Positions 52,402 to 60,763 of a stretch of DNA of 64,000 bases are shown here, in pieces. The translations under genes and the position numbers were made by a program. Source of the stretch: Catenuloplanes niger (GTDB lineage: Bacteria > Actinomycetota > Actinomycetes > Mycobacteriales > Micromonosporaceae); contig NZ_JAVDYC010000001.1 in NCBI RefSeq assembly GCF_031458255.1, forward strand, positions 8,790,501 to 8,854,500, written 5' to 3'. Every line of letters starts with the position of its first letter. Position 1 is the first letter of the stretch. Below the pieces are notes generated by a model. That model saw only the letters and a list, made by a program, of their open reading frames with translations. It made no database searches and was not told the origin of the DNA.

Positions 52402-54216
52402 TCAGGAGGGGCCGGTGTGCTGGTCGGTGGCGCTGGCCGTGGTGCGGGTGGCGGTGCCGGAGAGTTCGCGGGCGGAGTTGACCAGGCCGACGAGACTGAA
52501 CGCCTGTGGCGTGTTGCCCAGCTGACGTCCGGAGACCGGGTCGTACTCCTCGGCGAGCAGGCCGACGTCGTTGCGCAGGCCGAGCAGCCGTTCGAAGAGG
52601 TCCGTGGCCTCGCGGCGCCGCCCGGTGGCGTGGAGCGCGTCGACGAGCCAGAAGCTGCACGCCAGGAAGGCACCTTCGGTGCCCGGGAGACCGTCGACGT
52701 TGTCGTCCTGCTGCGGGTGGTATCGCATCACCAGCCCGTCCACGCAGAGTTCGCGGCGTACGGCGTCGACGGTGCCGGTCACCCGTGGGTCGTCCCAGGG
52801 CAGGAAACCGACGCGGGGCAGGAGTAGCAGAGCGGCGTCCAGCCCGGTGGAACCGTAGAACTGCGTGAACGTGTTGCGTTCCGGGTCGAAGCCCCGGGCG
52901 CACACGTCGGCGTGGATGCGGTCACGGATTGCCAGCCAGCGGTCGGCGGGGCCGTCGAGGCCGTGGTGGTGTACCGCCTTGACGGCCCGGTCGAAGCCGG
53001 CCCAGGCCATGACCTTGGAGTGGACGAAGTGCCGGCGCGGCCCGCGTACCTCCCAGAGGCTGTTGTCGGGCTGTTCCCAGTTGCCCTCCAGGAAGTCGAG
53101 CAGGGCCCGTTGCAGGTCCCAAGCGGTCTCGTTCGCGGCGACCCCGGATTCGCGGCTCAGATGCAGACCGTCCAGGACCTCGCCCCATACGTCCAGCTGG
53201 AGCTGGTCCGCAGCGGCGTTGCCGACCCGGACGGGTGCGGATCCCTCGTATCCGGACAGCCAGGGCAAGGTCTGCTCGGGGATGCGCCGGGTGCCGTCGA
53301 GGCCGTACATGATCTGCAGGGTGGCCGGGTCACCGGCGACGGCCCGCAGCAGCCATTCCCGCCAGGCGCGTGCCTCGTCCCGGTATCCGGTGCCGAGCAA
53401 TGCCTGCAACGTGAACGTGGAGTCGCGTAGCCAGCAGTACCGGTAGTCCCAGTTGCGGGTGCCGCCGAGCTGCTCGGGCAGCGACGTGGTCGCGGCGGCG
53501 AGGATCCCGCCGGTCGGGGCGTAGGTGAGCGCCTTCAGCGTGATCAGCGCGCGGCGCACGGCCTCGGGCCAGCGGCCGTCGTAGGTGCAGCGGTCCATCC
53601 AGTCCCGCCAGAAGCGGTCGGTGCTCTCGATCGCTGTGTGCGCCTCGACCGGCTGAGGCCGGGGCAGGTGCGATGCCTGATGGGTGAGGACGAATCGGAC
53701 GGTCTGTCCCGCGCCGACGGTGAAGTCCGCGACGGTGCGGTGGTCCTGCCCGTGTACGGGCGCATCCGTGTGCAGCCAGATCGTGTCCGGTCCGGCGATC
53801 GCGGCGAGATCGCCGTCGTGGCGCCGGACCCACGGTACGACGTGTCCGTAGTCGAGACGCAGTACCAGGTCCATGCGCATGGACACCGCGCCGTCGAGGC
53901 CCTCGACCACGCGGACCAGATCGGCGGCCTCTCCGCGCGGCGGCATGCAGTCGGTGACGCGTACCGTACCGTCGGGAGTGTCCCATTCCGTCTCCAGGAC
54001 CAGCGTGTTCTCGCGGTAGCGGCGGCGCGTCGCCGGGCCGCCTTCCGCAGGGCCGATACGCCAGTGGCCGGCGGACTCGTCGTGCAGCAGTGCGGCGAAA
54101 CAGGCGGGGGAGTCGAACCGCGGCAGGCAGAGCCAGTCGACGGATCCGTCCCGGCCGATCAGCGCGGCCGTCTGCAGATCACCGATGACGGCATAGTCCT
54201 CGATACGTCCCGGCAT
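52402..54216 (-). CDS. GH15-family glycoside hydrolase, trehalase/glucoamylase type
   Basis: A 604-residue protein. The N-terminal beta domain begins RIEDYAVIGDLQTAALIGRD, then GSVDWLCLPRFDSPACFAAL. The (alpha/alpha)6 catalytic domain includes GGTRNWDYRYCWLRDSTFTL, with one probable catalytic acid region near QLQLDVWGEVLDGL and another near GTEGAFLACSFWLVDAL. This set is typical of actinobacterial GH15 trehalases. It would degrade trehalose, a compatible solute, which fits an osmotic-stress island. GAGGAGG precedes the ATG. No signal peptide. Confidence 0.88.
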   Translation of the reverse strand: MPGRIEDYAVIGDLQTAALIGRDGSVDWLCLPRFDSPACFAALLHDESAGHWRIGPAEGGPATRRRYRENTLVLETEWDTPDGTVRVTDCMPPRGEAADLVRVVEGLDGAVSMRMDLVLRLDYGHVVPWVRRHDGDLAAIAGPDTIWLHTDAPVHGQDHRTVADFTVGAGQTVRFVLTHQASHLPRPQPVEAHTAIESTDRFWRDWMDRCTYDGRWPEAVRRALITLKALTYAPTGGILAAATTSLPEQLGGTRNWDYRYCWLRDSTFTLQALLGTGYRDEARAWREWLLRAVAGDPATLQIMYGLDGTRRIPEQTLPWLSGYEGSAPVRVGNAAADQLQLDVWGEVLDGLHLSRESGVAANETAWDLQRALLDFLEGNWEQPDNSLWEVRGPRRHFVHSKVMAWAGFDRAVKAVHHHGLDGPADRWLAIRDRIHADVCARGFDPERNTFTQFYGSTGLDAALLLLPRVGFLPWDDPRVTGTVDAVRRELCVDGLVMRYHPQQDDNVDGLPGTEGAFLACSFWLVDALHATGRRREATDLFERLLGLRNDVGLLAEEYDPVSGRQLGNTPQAFSLVGLVNSARELSGTATRTTASATDQHTGPS

Positions 54217-54451
54217 GTAGCCGCCTCCTCAGCACGGTCGTGTGGCTTCCGCGGTCCGCACGTCGGCGGAGCGCGGTCCCGGGCGGACGCGCACCGCGTG
54301 ACGACCGGGTCGCAGCGCAGACGTCGCGGCCTGGATCGCACCGCACGCTGAGGTCCCTACCCGGCGGCCGTGCCGCGAAACGGCGAGATGACCATCCAGG
54401 CCGCTGGGAGCGCCGGCGAGGCCATGGACGCGGAGGTGCTCGCGGCGTAGG

Positions 54452-54484
54452 CTGACTGAAATACCAATCCGGTCAGTCGGTCAG
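54452..54484. promoter_or_regulatory. Repeat-rich candidate TetR operator
   Basis: ctgac at 54452 and gtcag at 54472 form an inverted pair, and ggtcag occurs twice (54471 and 54479). This lies 15 to 47 bases before the TetR start and could be its autoregulatory site. Confidence 0.4.
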
Positions 54485-54498
54485 ACGGGCGGGCGCAG

Positions 54499-55233
54499 AT
54501 GGGTGCGGCCAAGGCGGAGCGCATTCTGGACGCGTCGGAAACGCTGCTGCTGCGGTTCGGATACCGCCGCACCACGGTGGACGACGTCGCCCGCCAGGCT
54601 GGCGTCGGTAAGGGAACCATCTATCTCTACTGGCCCACCAAGGCGGAGTTGTTCGGGGCCGTCCTCACCCGTGAGTCGGCGCGGATGCTCGCCGAGCAGC
54701 TCGCGCGGCTCCGGAACGACCTCGCCGAGGCCCGGCTGCATCGGCTGATCCGTCACTCGTTCCGGCAAACCGTCAGTCGGCCGCTGGCCAGATCCTTCGC
54801 CACCCAGGACCGGGACGTGATGGGTGAGCTGCTGGCAGCCAGCGGATCGAGCGCGCGTTTCCTTGCAGGAAAGATCGACACGACGGCGCAGTATCTGATC
54901 GTCCTGCACCGCCACGGGCTGCTGACCGACGACCCGGTCGCCGACCGGACGGTCCTGCACCGGCTGTCCGCCACGGTGCTCGGCAGTCTCTTCCTCGAGG
55001 GTGGGCTCGGCCAGGACGATCTCAGCGTGGAGGGAAGGGCCGATGCGCTGGCGACCACCGTACGCCGCGCTTTTGAACCGGAACCGGAACCGGCCCCGGA
55101 GGCCCTGCGAGCCGCGGCGAACCAGCTGATCGAGTTGTGTGAGCGCTGGTCGGTGGATCTCGCCGGCGTGTTGCGGGGCGCATGGGCGCCCCAGATCGTA
55201 CCCGGCGACGAACCAGGGAGGACCGAGCCGTGA
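54499..55233 (+). CDS. TetR-family transcriptional regulator
   Basis: A 244-residue regulator. The N-terminal helix-turn-helix reads TTVDDVARQAGVGKGTIYLY, then WPTKAELF. The C-terminal ligand domain has no recognisable specificity. Its TGA (55231-55233) overlaps the GTG of a methyltransferase-like gene (55230), so it probably controls its own operon including that enzyme. Confidence 0.88.
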   Translation: MGAAKAERILDASETLLLRFGYRRTTVDDVARQAGVGKGTIYLYWPTKAELFGAVLTRESARMLAEQLARLRNDLAEARLHRLIRHSFRQTVSRPLARSFATQDRDVMGELLAASGSSARFLAGKIDTTAQYLIVLHRHGLLTDDPVADRTVLHRLSATVLGSLFLEGGLGQDDLSVEGRADALATTVRRAFEPEPEPAPEALRAAANQLIELCERWSVDLAGVLRGAWAPQIVPGDEPGRTEP

Positions 55234-56098
55234 CACAGGTCAAAGTCGTACTGCCGGACGCCGTGGAACCGCGCTGATCATGCTGTACGGGTTGGCCGTG
55301 GACTACCGCGCCGAGCCGTCCATCCTCGGTGACTCGATCGCTGCGCAGGCATGCGACCGGATCGACTACGACTTCACTCGCCTGCGCTCGCGGCTGGTCT
55401 CACCCGAGAGCATGAGTGTCAAGGTCGCGGCGCGCGCAAGATTCTTCGACGCCTGGACCAACGACTTTCTCGCCGAGCACGAGCGGGCCACCGTGCTGCA
55501 CCTCGGCGCGGGCTTGGACCCGAGGGTGTGGCGGATCGATCCGGGACCCGGTGTAGCGTGGTACGACGTCGACCTTCCCGGAATCGTCGACGCCCGCCGG
55601 GAGCTCTTTCCCGATCACGCGAACTACCGGCTGATCGCGGCGTCGGTCACCGAGCCGAGCTGGCTGGAGCGGATCCCGCCCGAACCGCCGGTCCTCGTCA
55701 TCGCCCAAGGACTCACGATGTACCTGCGGCCCGAGGACGGGTGCACGCTCTTGCGGAGGATCACCGACCGCTTCGCCCGTGGGGCCGTCATCCTCGATAC
55801 GTACAGCAAGCTGGGCGTACGCGTCGTCAACGGCATGCTGAAACGCCAGTTCGGTTCGGCGATGCTGTGCTGGGCCATCGACGACCCGCGCGAACTCGAA
55901 CGAGCCGTGTCGCCCCTACGCTGCACCGACGTGGTCAGTGCGACGTCCCCGGCGGTGGTCGACGGACTGCCTGCCGGCACGGCACCGCGCGGCTCCCGCC
56001 TCTTCGCTCGCATCGCCGAGCTGGTTCCACCGCTGCGCGATCTCAGCCTGCACGTCCGTTACGAATTCGGGGCGGCGGACCGGACAACCACGGCATAG
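55230..56098 (+). pseudogene. LCM-type class I methyltransferase with an apparent frameshift near codon 15
   Basis: A GTG overlapping the TetR stop begins VTQVKVVLPDAVEP, the normal opening of the Tcmp/LCM-like methyltransferases, but the frame meets TGA at 55275-55277. One register away the expected continuation TALIMLYGLAVDYRAEPSIL runs on to 56098, with motif VLHLGAGLDPRVWRI and YDVDLPGIV. A one-base indel near 55272 therefore splits the gene. If translation begins at the ATG at 55280 instead, a 272-residue enzyme lacking about 16 residues could still be made. Confidence 0.65.
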
Positions 56099-56135
56099 GT
56101 GTCACCGCCATGGCGTCCGGCCATCCTCCGGCCGG

Positions 56136-56396
56136 TCAGCGTGGGGCGCGGGGGCGCTGCGTGACGATGGTGGTCAGGCCGACTCCGATGACGGCCAGCA
56201 GAGCGGGCAACATGAGGCGGCCGAGCGCCGTGCTGCCGGTCAGCTCGGCTCCGGTCGCGCCCAGCAACGCGGCGCCGATCGACACCGCGATGACGAGCGG
56301 GCCGGGGACCGTCGTACGACGCCGGGTAGCGAGCCGGCCCAGCACGCCGACGAGCAGGCCGATCGTCACCGCCAGAAAGAATGGAAGGAGGATCAT
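56136..56396 (-). CDS. GlsB/YeaQ/YmgE-type small membrane protein
   Basis: An 86-residue protein with three hydrophobic stretches and repeated small residues: FFLAVTIGLLVGVLGRLATR, VIAVSIGAALLGATGAELTG, LPALLAVIGVGLTTIV. This is the layout of transglycosylase-associated/GlsB proteins, which are induced by general stress in many bacteria. AGGAG lies five bases before the ATG at 56396. Function is unknown at molecular level. Confidence 0.75.
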   Translation of the reverse strand: MILLPFFLAVTIGLLVGVLGRLATRRRTTVPGPLVIAVSIGAALLGATGAELTGSTALGRLMLPALLAVIGVGLTTIVTQRPRAPR

Positions 56397-56482
56397 GACA
56401 ACTCCTGTCACTGGGGGCACGGCGCGGTAGCCCTTCTCCTCGGGCGTGCCCCCTCGACGGCGCCCGAACCACCGTAGGATGT

Positions 56483-56815
56483 CTAACGCGAATCGGGCTG
56501 GTCCAGCAGACGGTCGAGCCCGTGGCGACTCAACCGGTCCCGGATCGCCGGTGCGGCGGCAATCACTGCGACGGTCGTGTCGTTGGCTGCGGCGTGTTCG
56601 CATCCGGTACGCAGTGCGAGAAGGCCGCTGTCGGAGATGGACGGTACGGCGCTGAGGTCCACGACGATGTGCGCCGGCCGCGTTGCGGCCAGGACCATGG
56701 TGAATCGTTCGCGGAGCAGGCGCGCGGCGTCGGAGGAGCCGATCTCGCCCTGCGGCTCGATGGCGATCACCACGTCCGGCTCGGGTAGCCGATGAGTATC
56801 GATCACGAGTGTCAT
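56483..56815 (-). CDS. STAS-domain protein (anti-sigma-factor antagonist type)
   Basis: A 110-residue single-domain STAS protein: VVIAIEPQGEIGSSDAARLL, then HIVVDLSAVPSISDSGLLAL. The Ser in PSISDSGLL occupies the position phosphorylated in SpoIIAA/RsbV. It would bind a partner-switch kinase and so release a SigB/SigF-type sigma. AAAGGA precedes the ATG at 56815. A shorter decayed copy lies at about 63.25 kb. Confidence 0.82.
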   Translation of the reverse strand: MTLVIDTHRLPEPDVVIAIEPQGEIGSSDAARLLRERFTMVLAATRPAHIVVDLSAVPSISDSGLLALRTGCEHAAANDTTVAVIAAAPAIRDRLSRHGLDRLLDQPDSR

Positions 56816-57009
56816 CGTTCGTCCTTTCGGCTCGGCCGCCGCGAAGTCACGGCGGGTCCTGCACCGTCCACGTTTTCCCGGCTCTGTGACGAACCCGGAT
56901 CGGAATCCCCGCGCTCGGATGACAGATCGAACACATCCCCGGCCGGGCGCCCGCTGCCGCCGGACCGGAGTCGGCACTACCGGACGCGCCGCATTCATCG
57001 GGCTTTCTC

Positions 57010-57034
57010 GTTTCCGTCAAGTCCGCGGGGGTAG
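57010..57034 (+). promoter_or_regulatory. SigB/SigF-type promoter
   Basis: GTTT (57010-57013), 15 bases, then GGGTAG (57029-57034) fits the SigB/SigF consensus well. It lies 68 bases before the lipoprotein start at 57102. Confidence 0.6.
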
Positions 57035-57101
57035 GCGACCCGCTACCGAATCCCTGTGCACACCGTGCGGACCGCGACTCCGCCGGTCGAAGGAGCCGAT
57101 C

Positions 57102-57869
57102 ATGCGACGGACGACGATACTGCTGGTGGTCCCCGTTCTGTCCATGGCGGCGACCGGTTGCGTGGACCCCGGAGCGCCCCCGGTCGCCTCCGCGCCGGCC
57201 CCGGTGCCGTCCGCGTCCCGTGCATCGGTGCCGGCCGAACCGGTGACCACCTGTGTGCGCGGACGGTGGCGGACCACCACGGTCGGCTGGCACGACAACG
57301 GAGCGGCCGCCGGGGGCGACATCGGGGGAGGCGGCGGTGTCCTGGTGGACATAGCGGCGAACGGTGTGGTCACCGCGGACTTCGGCGGTATGCAGCCGGT
57401 CGAGTTCACCGTTCAGGTGGCCGGTGCGCCGGTCAACGGCACGTTCTCCTACACCGGCCGAGCCACCGGCACGATCGGTACCGGGCCCACCGTCATACCT
57501 TCCGCTTCCGGGCCGCCGAGCACGAACCCGGCGACGCCGCCGGCGCCACCGAGCACGACGGCAGAGCCGAATGAGCCGGGCGCCAGTGCGGGACCGAGCG
57601 GACCGGTCTCCGGATCGTGGACGGTGCAGGGGCCGGTGGACTGGAGCGGAGTCCGGCTCACGGTCGACATCACCGCCCCGGTGGCGGCGCGGCCGTTCGA
57701 CGGTGTGCCGGTTGGCGATTACGCAGGCGCTGGGGCCACCCAGACCGGCAACGTGGTGGATGTCCGCCCGCTGCTCGACAACGGCCGCTACCTGTGCCAG
57801 GGACGTAGTCTCGTTCTGTTCTTCGGAGGAACCAAGAATCTCGGCTGGATCCTCTTTCCGCGACAGTGA
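57102..57869 (+). CDS. Putative lipoprotein with Pro/Thr-rich middle
   Basis: A 255-residue protein. The signal peptide ends in the lipobox AATGC (Cys near residue 20), followed by a Pro/Ala/Ser-rich linker. Two similar beta-rich parts follow: CVRGRWRTTTVGWHDN...VNGTFSYTGRATGTI and SGSWTVQGPVDWSGVRLTVD...CQGRSLVLFF, separated by a Pro/Thr-rich stretch. I do not recognise the domain. AAGGAG precedes the ATG, and a SigB-type promoter lies upstream. Confidence 0.7.
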   Translation: MRRTTILLVVPVLSMAATGCVDPGAPPVASAPAPVPSASRASVPAEPVTTCVRGRWRTTTVGWHDNGAAAGGDIGGGGGVLVDIAANGVVTADFGGMQPVEFTVQVAGAPVNGTFSYTGRATGTIGTGPTVIPSASGPPSTNPATPPAPPSTTAEPNEPGASAGPSGPVSGSWTVQGPVDWSGVRLTVDITAPVAARPFDGVPVGDYAGAGATQTGNVVDVRPLLDNGRYLCQGRSLVLFFGGTKNLGWILFPRQ

Positions 57870-58116
57870 TCCGGAACGCCGGGCGACGCCGGTTCAGGTC
57901 ATTGCATCGCTATTTCCGTCATCGGTTTTCTGTCCAGGCAGGCTTCAGGCTGTCCAACGTGGAGGCAGGTGCGGAGGCCCTTTCTCGGAGGGCCGTGAAC
58001 GCGGTCGCCCTTACCGGGCCAGGGCCGCGGGCGCGCGCGTACCGACGGCCGTATGACGATGTTCGCGGTTCGGTGAAGTTCTCGTGACTCCTTGGCCGGC
58101 AGGGTTGCCGGGTTCG

Positions 58117-58141
58117 GTGACATCGGCGAGTGTGAGGGTAG
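58117..58141 (+). promoter_or_regulatory. Possible SigB/SigF-type promoter
   Basis: GTGA, 15 bases, then GGGTAG (58136-58141). The -10 is good, the -35 imperfect. It lies 20 bases before the HesB-like gene. Confidence 0.4.
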
Positions 58142-58160
58142 GAGCTCAAGGAGGTGCACT

Positions 58161-58430
58161 GTGATAGCTGTGACCGACAATGCCGCTCGGGCGCTACGGC
58201 GAATGACGAATACCGACGTGTATCCGAATGCTGGGTTGAGTATTCGGAAGGTCAACGACAACAGATTCTCCCTCTCCGTCGTCCCGGCGCCCGCCGACAG
58301 TGATATCGCAGTTCCGGGCGTCAATGTGTATATGGACCGGTCGGCTGCCGCCGCGCTCGAGAACGCCAGACTCGATGCCAACGCGAATGCCGATCTCGCC
58401 AGTCAGATGCTGCTGTCCCGGCCGCACTGA
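58161..58430 (+). CDS. HesB/IscA-like fold protein lacking the cluster-binding cysteines
   Basis: An 89-residue protein with the A-type carrier pattern (VTDNAARALRRM, GLSIRK, then FSLSVVPAPADSD and GVNVYMDRSAAAALENARLD). It has no Cys at all, whereas true Fe-S carriers keep three. It therefore cannot hold a cluster in the usual way. Such proteins are commonly labelled HesB-like in actinobacteria, and their job is unknown. The GTG at 58161 has aaggagg before it. Confidence 0.65.
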   Translation: MIAVTDNAARALRRMTNTDVYPNAGLSIRKVNDNRFSLSVVPAPADSDIAVPGVNVYMDRSAAAALENARLDANANADLASQMLLSRPH

Positions 58431-58537
58431 CCACGGCCTGCCGGTACCTCATCGTCCACACCGGACGAGGACCGTCATGACTTCGTCATCATCCGGGGCG
58501 AAGCCTGTCAAGAACGCACGGCACCATGGAGCCTTTT

Positions 58538-58933
58538 TCATCCTGCGCAGCGGTTGGCTTCGACGTGGTGCAGGGTGAGGATGGCCTGCACGATCGCGGT
58601 CGCGCGGCGTGGGCAGCACCGCAGTTTGGCCAGGATCTTCCAGGTTTTGAGGGTGGCGATCGCGCGTTCACCGCGGGTGCGGATCTTCGCGTGGGCGCGG
58701 TTGACGGCCTTCTGCCGGCGTGACAGCTTCGGTCGGCGGTGATGGCGTTTGAACGGCGTCCGGATGGCGCCGCCGGCGCCTTGGTAGCCCTTATCGGCGA
58801 AGGTCATCACATGTGCGCTGGTCAGCGCGTTGATGATGCCGTGGGTGCGGGCGGCGGTCAGGTCATGAACGGCGCCGGGTAGCGCGGCGGACGCACATAC
58901 CAGGCGCCCGGCCGCGTCGGCGACGACCTGCAC
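58538..58933 (-). CDS. IS5-family transposase, C-terminal frame
   Basis: This frame gives VQVVADAAGRLVCASAALPG and AVHDLTAARTHG, the second Asp in MTFADKGYQGAGGAI and the Glu in RTRGERAIATLKTWKILAKL. Joining the two frames needs a shift near CGGAAAACAC at about 58945-58955. It could be programmed, as in the IS427 group, or a mutation. Confidence 0.75.
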   Translation of the reverse strand: MQVVADAAGRLVCASAALPGAVHDLTAARTHGIINALTSAHVMTFADKGYQGAGGAIRTPFKRHHRRPKLSRRQKAVNRAHAKIRTRGERAIATLKTWKILAKLRCCPRRATAIVQAILTLHHVEANRCAG

Positions 58934-59429
58934 GTTGACTCCGTGACGTTTGTGTTTTCCGCCAGTTGTAGGGCTTCTGGTTGGCGACCCGGTCGATCGG
59001 GATCAGCGTGCCGTCCAGGATCGCGTACGCCAGCAGTCGGATGCGCCGCATCGCGGCGTCCAGGTCGTTGGCTGCTGCGCTGAGCAGGGTGATCGCTTCC
59101 TGGACGTAGCGCCAGGCGGTCGTGATCCCGATCTTGAACCCGGTGGCGAGGCGGGCGTAGGTGTCGCCGTTGCGCAGATGGGCCAGGGCGAGCAGGGCCT
59201 GACGGCCTGGGCCGAGTCGTCTCCACCGGGATTTGCGCTGCTGGCGGTAGCTACGGATGCGGTTGGCGAGGTGGTTCAGGGTCCGGCTGGACAACGAGAT
59301 CGTGGACGGTAAGACAGCATGGCGAGGCTCCCGGTTGGGGCATCTGATCTTGGTCGATTGCTGTCTTACCGGGAGCCTCGTCCTACGTGGACACCGGCCT
59401 CCCACCCTGCCCGTGACCTGCACCGTCAC
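58863..59429 (-). CDS. IS5-family transposase, N-terminal frame
   Basis: About the first 170 residues: a helix-turn-helix part (NHLANRIRSYRQQRKSRWRR and RQALLALAHLRNGDTYARLA) and the first catalytic Asp in AYAILDGTLIPIDR. Family similarity leaves this frame at NQKPYN and continues in the overlapping frame. Confidence 0.75.
   Translation of the reverse strand: MTVQVTGRVGGRCPRRTRLPVRQQSTKIRCPNREPRHAVLPSTISLSSRTLNHLANRIRSYRQQRKSRWRRLGPGRQALLALAHLRNGDTYARLATGFKIGITTAWRYVQEAITLLSAAANDLDAAMRRIRLLAYAILDGTLIPIDRVANQKPYNWRKTQTSRSQRAGRRRRGRAPGMCVRRATRRRS
59308..59379. repeat. Permuted double inverted repeat inside the IS5 element
   Basis: Segment A (59308-59319) pairs with 59359-59370 and segment B (59324-59335) pairs with 59368-59379. 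The order A-B...A'-B' means the two stems cannot both form as simple hairpins. It lies between the transposase start and the right terminal repeat. Confidence 0.7.
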
Positions 59430-59684
59430 GATGAAAAAGGCTCATGGTCTCCAGGCGGTGATCACGTACGCCGCCCGGTCCGGGCGGCCGCGGGCCGGAC
59501 GGGCACCCGTGCGCCGGCGTACCGGTTCGGGCGCCGGCACACGGGTGCCCGGACATTCCGCTCACGGCCCCTGGACGCGTGGTGCCGCATCGGTGGCGAG
59601 TGCTGCGGAGCGCAGATCCCGTCGGGGAACTCGCCGTCGGCCCGGTTTGCACGCGACGCGCCTGCACACGCGTAGGAGTGAGAC

Positions 59685-60240
59685 ATGGCGGCGCTGCCTC
59701 TGCCGGACGACGGCACGGGCGAGGAAGCGCCCCGGCCCCGCGGCATATCAGGACTCGACGTACGGCTGACCTACCAGGTCGCGCACGACCTGCTGGCGGA
59801 CGACCGGACCCGACATGAGCGAATCGTGGTCGCCGTGCGTGATGGTGTCGCCATCCTCAGCGGTCGCGCGGGCGCGGAGGTCCGGGAGGTGGCAGGTGGC
59901 ATCGCCCTGCGTAGTACCGGGGTCCGTAACGTATGCAAGCGTATCGACGCGCCGGACACCGGTGTCACGGTCGAACGGCATCGATTCGACGCGATCGTGG
60001 CCGGACTCGTCTCGGAGCCGCCGCGGTGGGCCCGGCGGCCGCCGGCGGTGTCCCGGACCGGAGCGCTGGTGACGGCGGTCCTGTCGGCCGCCGTGTTCTG
60101 ATCGCTGCTGCTTATCTCGGTGATACAGGCCGGCTGGCGGGGGATGCTGGTCGTGTTGCTGGCCCCCGTGCTGGCCGTCCTGGCTGTGCTGGCCGGGCGG
60201 GCGACGGTCGTGGCACGCCGCCGGTCACACCGGCGCTGAG
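59685..60240 (+). pseudogene. BON-domain membrane protein interrupted by an in-frame stop
   Basis: The first 138 codons give a BON domain (LTYQVAHDLLADDRTRHERI, VRDGVAILSGRAGAEVREVA) and the start of a helix (ALVTAVLSAAVF), then TGA at 60099-60101. The same frame goes on to SLLLISVIQAGWRGMLVVLL and AGRATVVARRRSHRR before the next stop at 60240. The two hydrophobic parts look like a two-helix hairpin cut by one nonsense change. The truncated product may still be made. Confidence 0.6.
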
Positions 60241-60370
60241 GGTCCCGATCCGCAGCCGACGTCTCCATCCGGCACCGGCCGACCGGCGAGACGCGCGCGG
60301 CACCGCGGAACGTCATCGGACCGACATGCGTATGGAGATCTTCTGTCAAGCGCCGTGTGCAGGCTGAGGT

Positions 60371-60763
60371 ATGTCATGGTTCCGGTACGAGGAAGGCGCG
60401 GCGATGGTAACGACGGCCTCCGTTGCGGCCCTGGTGGAGATCGAGATCAGGGACCGCTTCGACCAGCACACGATCGCGGGAGTGGCGGACGTCCTCGACG
60501 GTGCACAGGCGATCCGGCCGCACCGGCTCGTTCTGGACCTGGCCGGCTGCACCACCATCGACGCGTCTGCGGTCGATCTGCTGCTCGCCACCCACCGCAG
60601 GGTCTGGCACGACGGAGGCCGGCTGATTCTGCGACGCCCGTCATGCCGGGTGCATCGCCTGCTCGCCCTCGCCCACATCGCTGATGTCATCGAGGTGGAA
60701 CTTGCCGCGGAGCCGGCTGTTGCCGTGTCGGGCCGCGCCGGGCCGGACGGAGAGACGCAATGA
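60371..60763 (+). CDS. STAS-domain protein
   Basis: A 130-residue STAS protein: VEIEIRDRFDQHTIAGVADV, then RLVLDLAGCTTIDASAVDLL, with the Ser/Thr around TIDAS at the usual phosphorylation site. Either ATG 60371 or ATG 60404 (preceded by gaggaagg) may be used. It ends in an ATGA overlap with the next STAS gene, so the two are co-translated. Confidence 0.78.
   Translation: MSWFRYEEGAAMVTTASVAALVEIEIRDRFDQHTIAGVADVLDGAQAIRPHRLVLDLAGCTTIDASAVDLLLATHRRVWHDGGRLILRRPSCRVHRLLALAHIADVIEVELAAEPAVAVSGRAGPDGETQ

Larger units (their letters stand above)
58529..59443. mobile_element. IS5-family insertion sequence with 3-bp target duplication
   Basis: The ends gagcctttttcatc (58529-58542) and gatgaaaaaggctc (59430-59443) are perfect 14-base inverted repeats. 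ATG flanks both sides (58526-58528 and 59444-59446). The element is 915 bases with the transposase split over two overlapping frames on the minus strand. Confidence 0.85.

Noticed and set aside
55139-55279. N-terminal extension of the methyltransferase into the TetR gene
   Set aside because: That part is a shadow of the TetR coding sequence; the true start is the GTG at 55230 (frameshifted) or the ATG at 55280.
29112-60101. TGA read as tryptophan (two genes with apparent in-frame TGA)
   Set aside because: Only two damaged genes show this; the many intact genes use TGA as their normal stop, so recoding is not credible.
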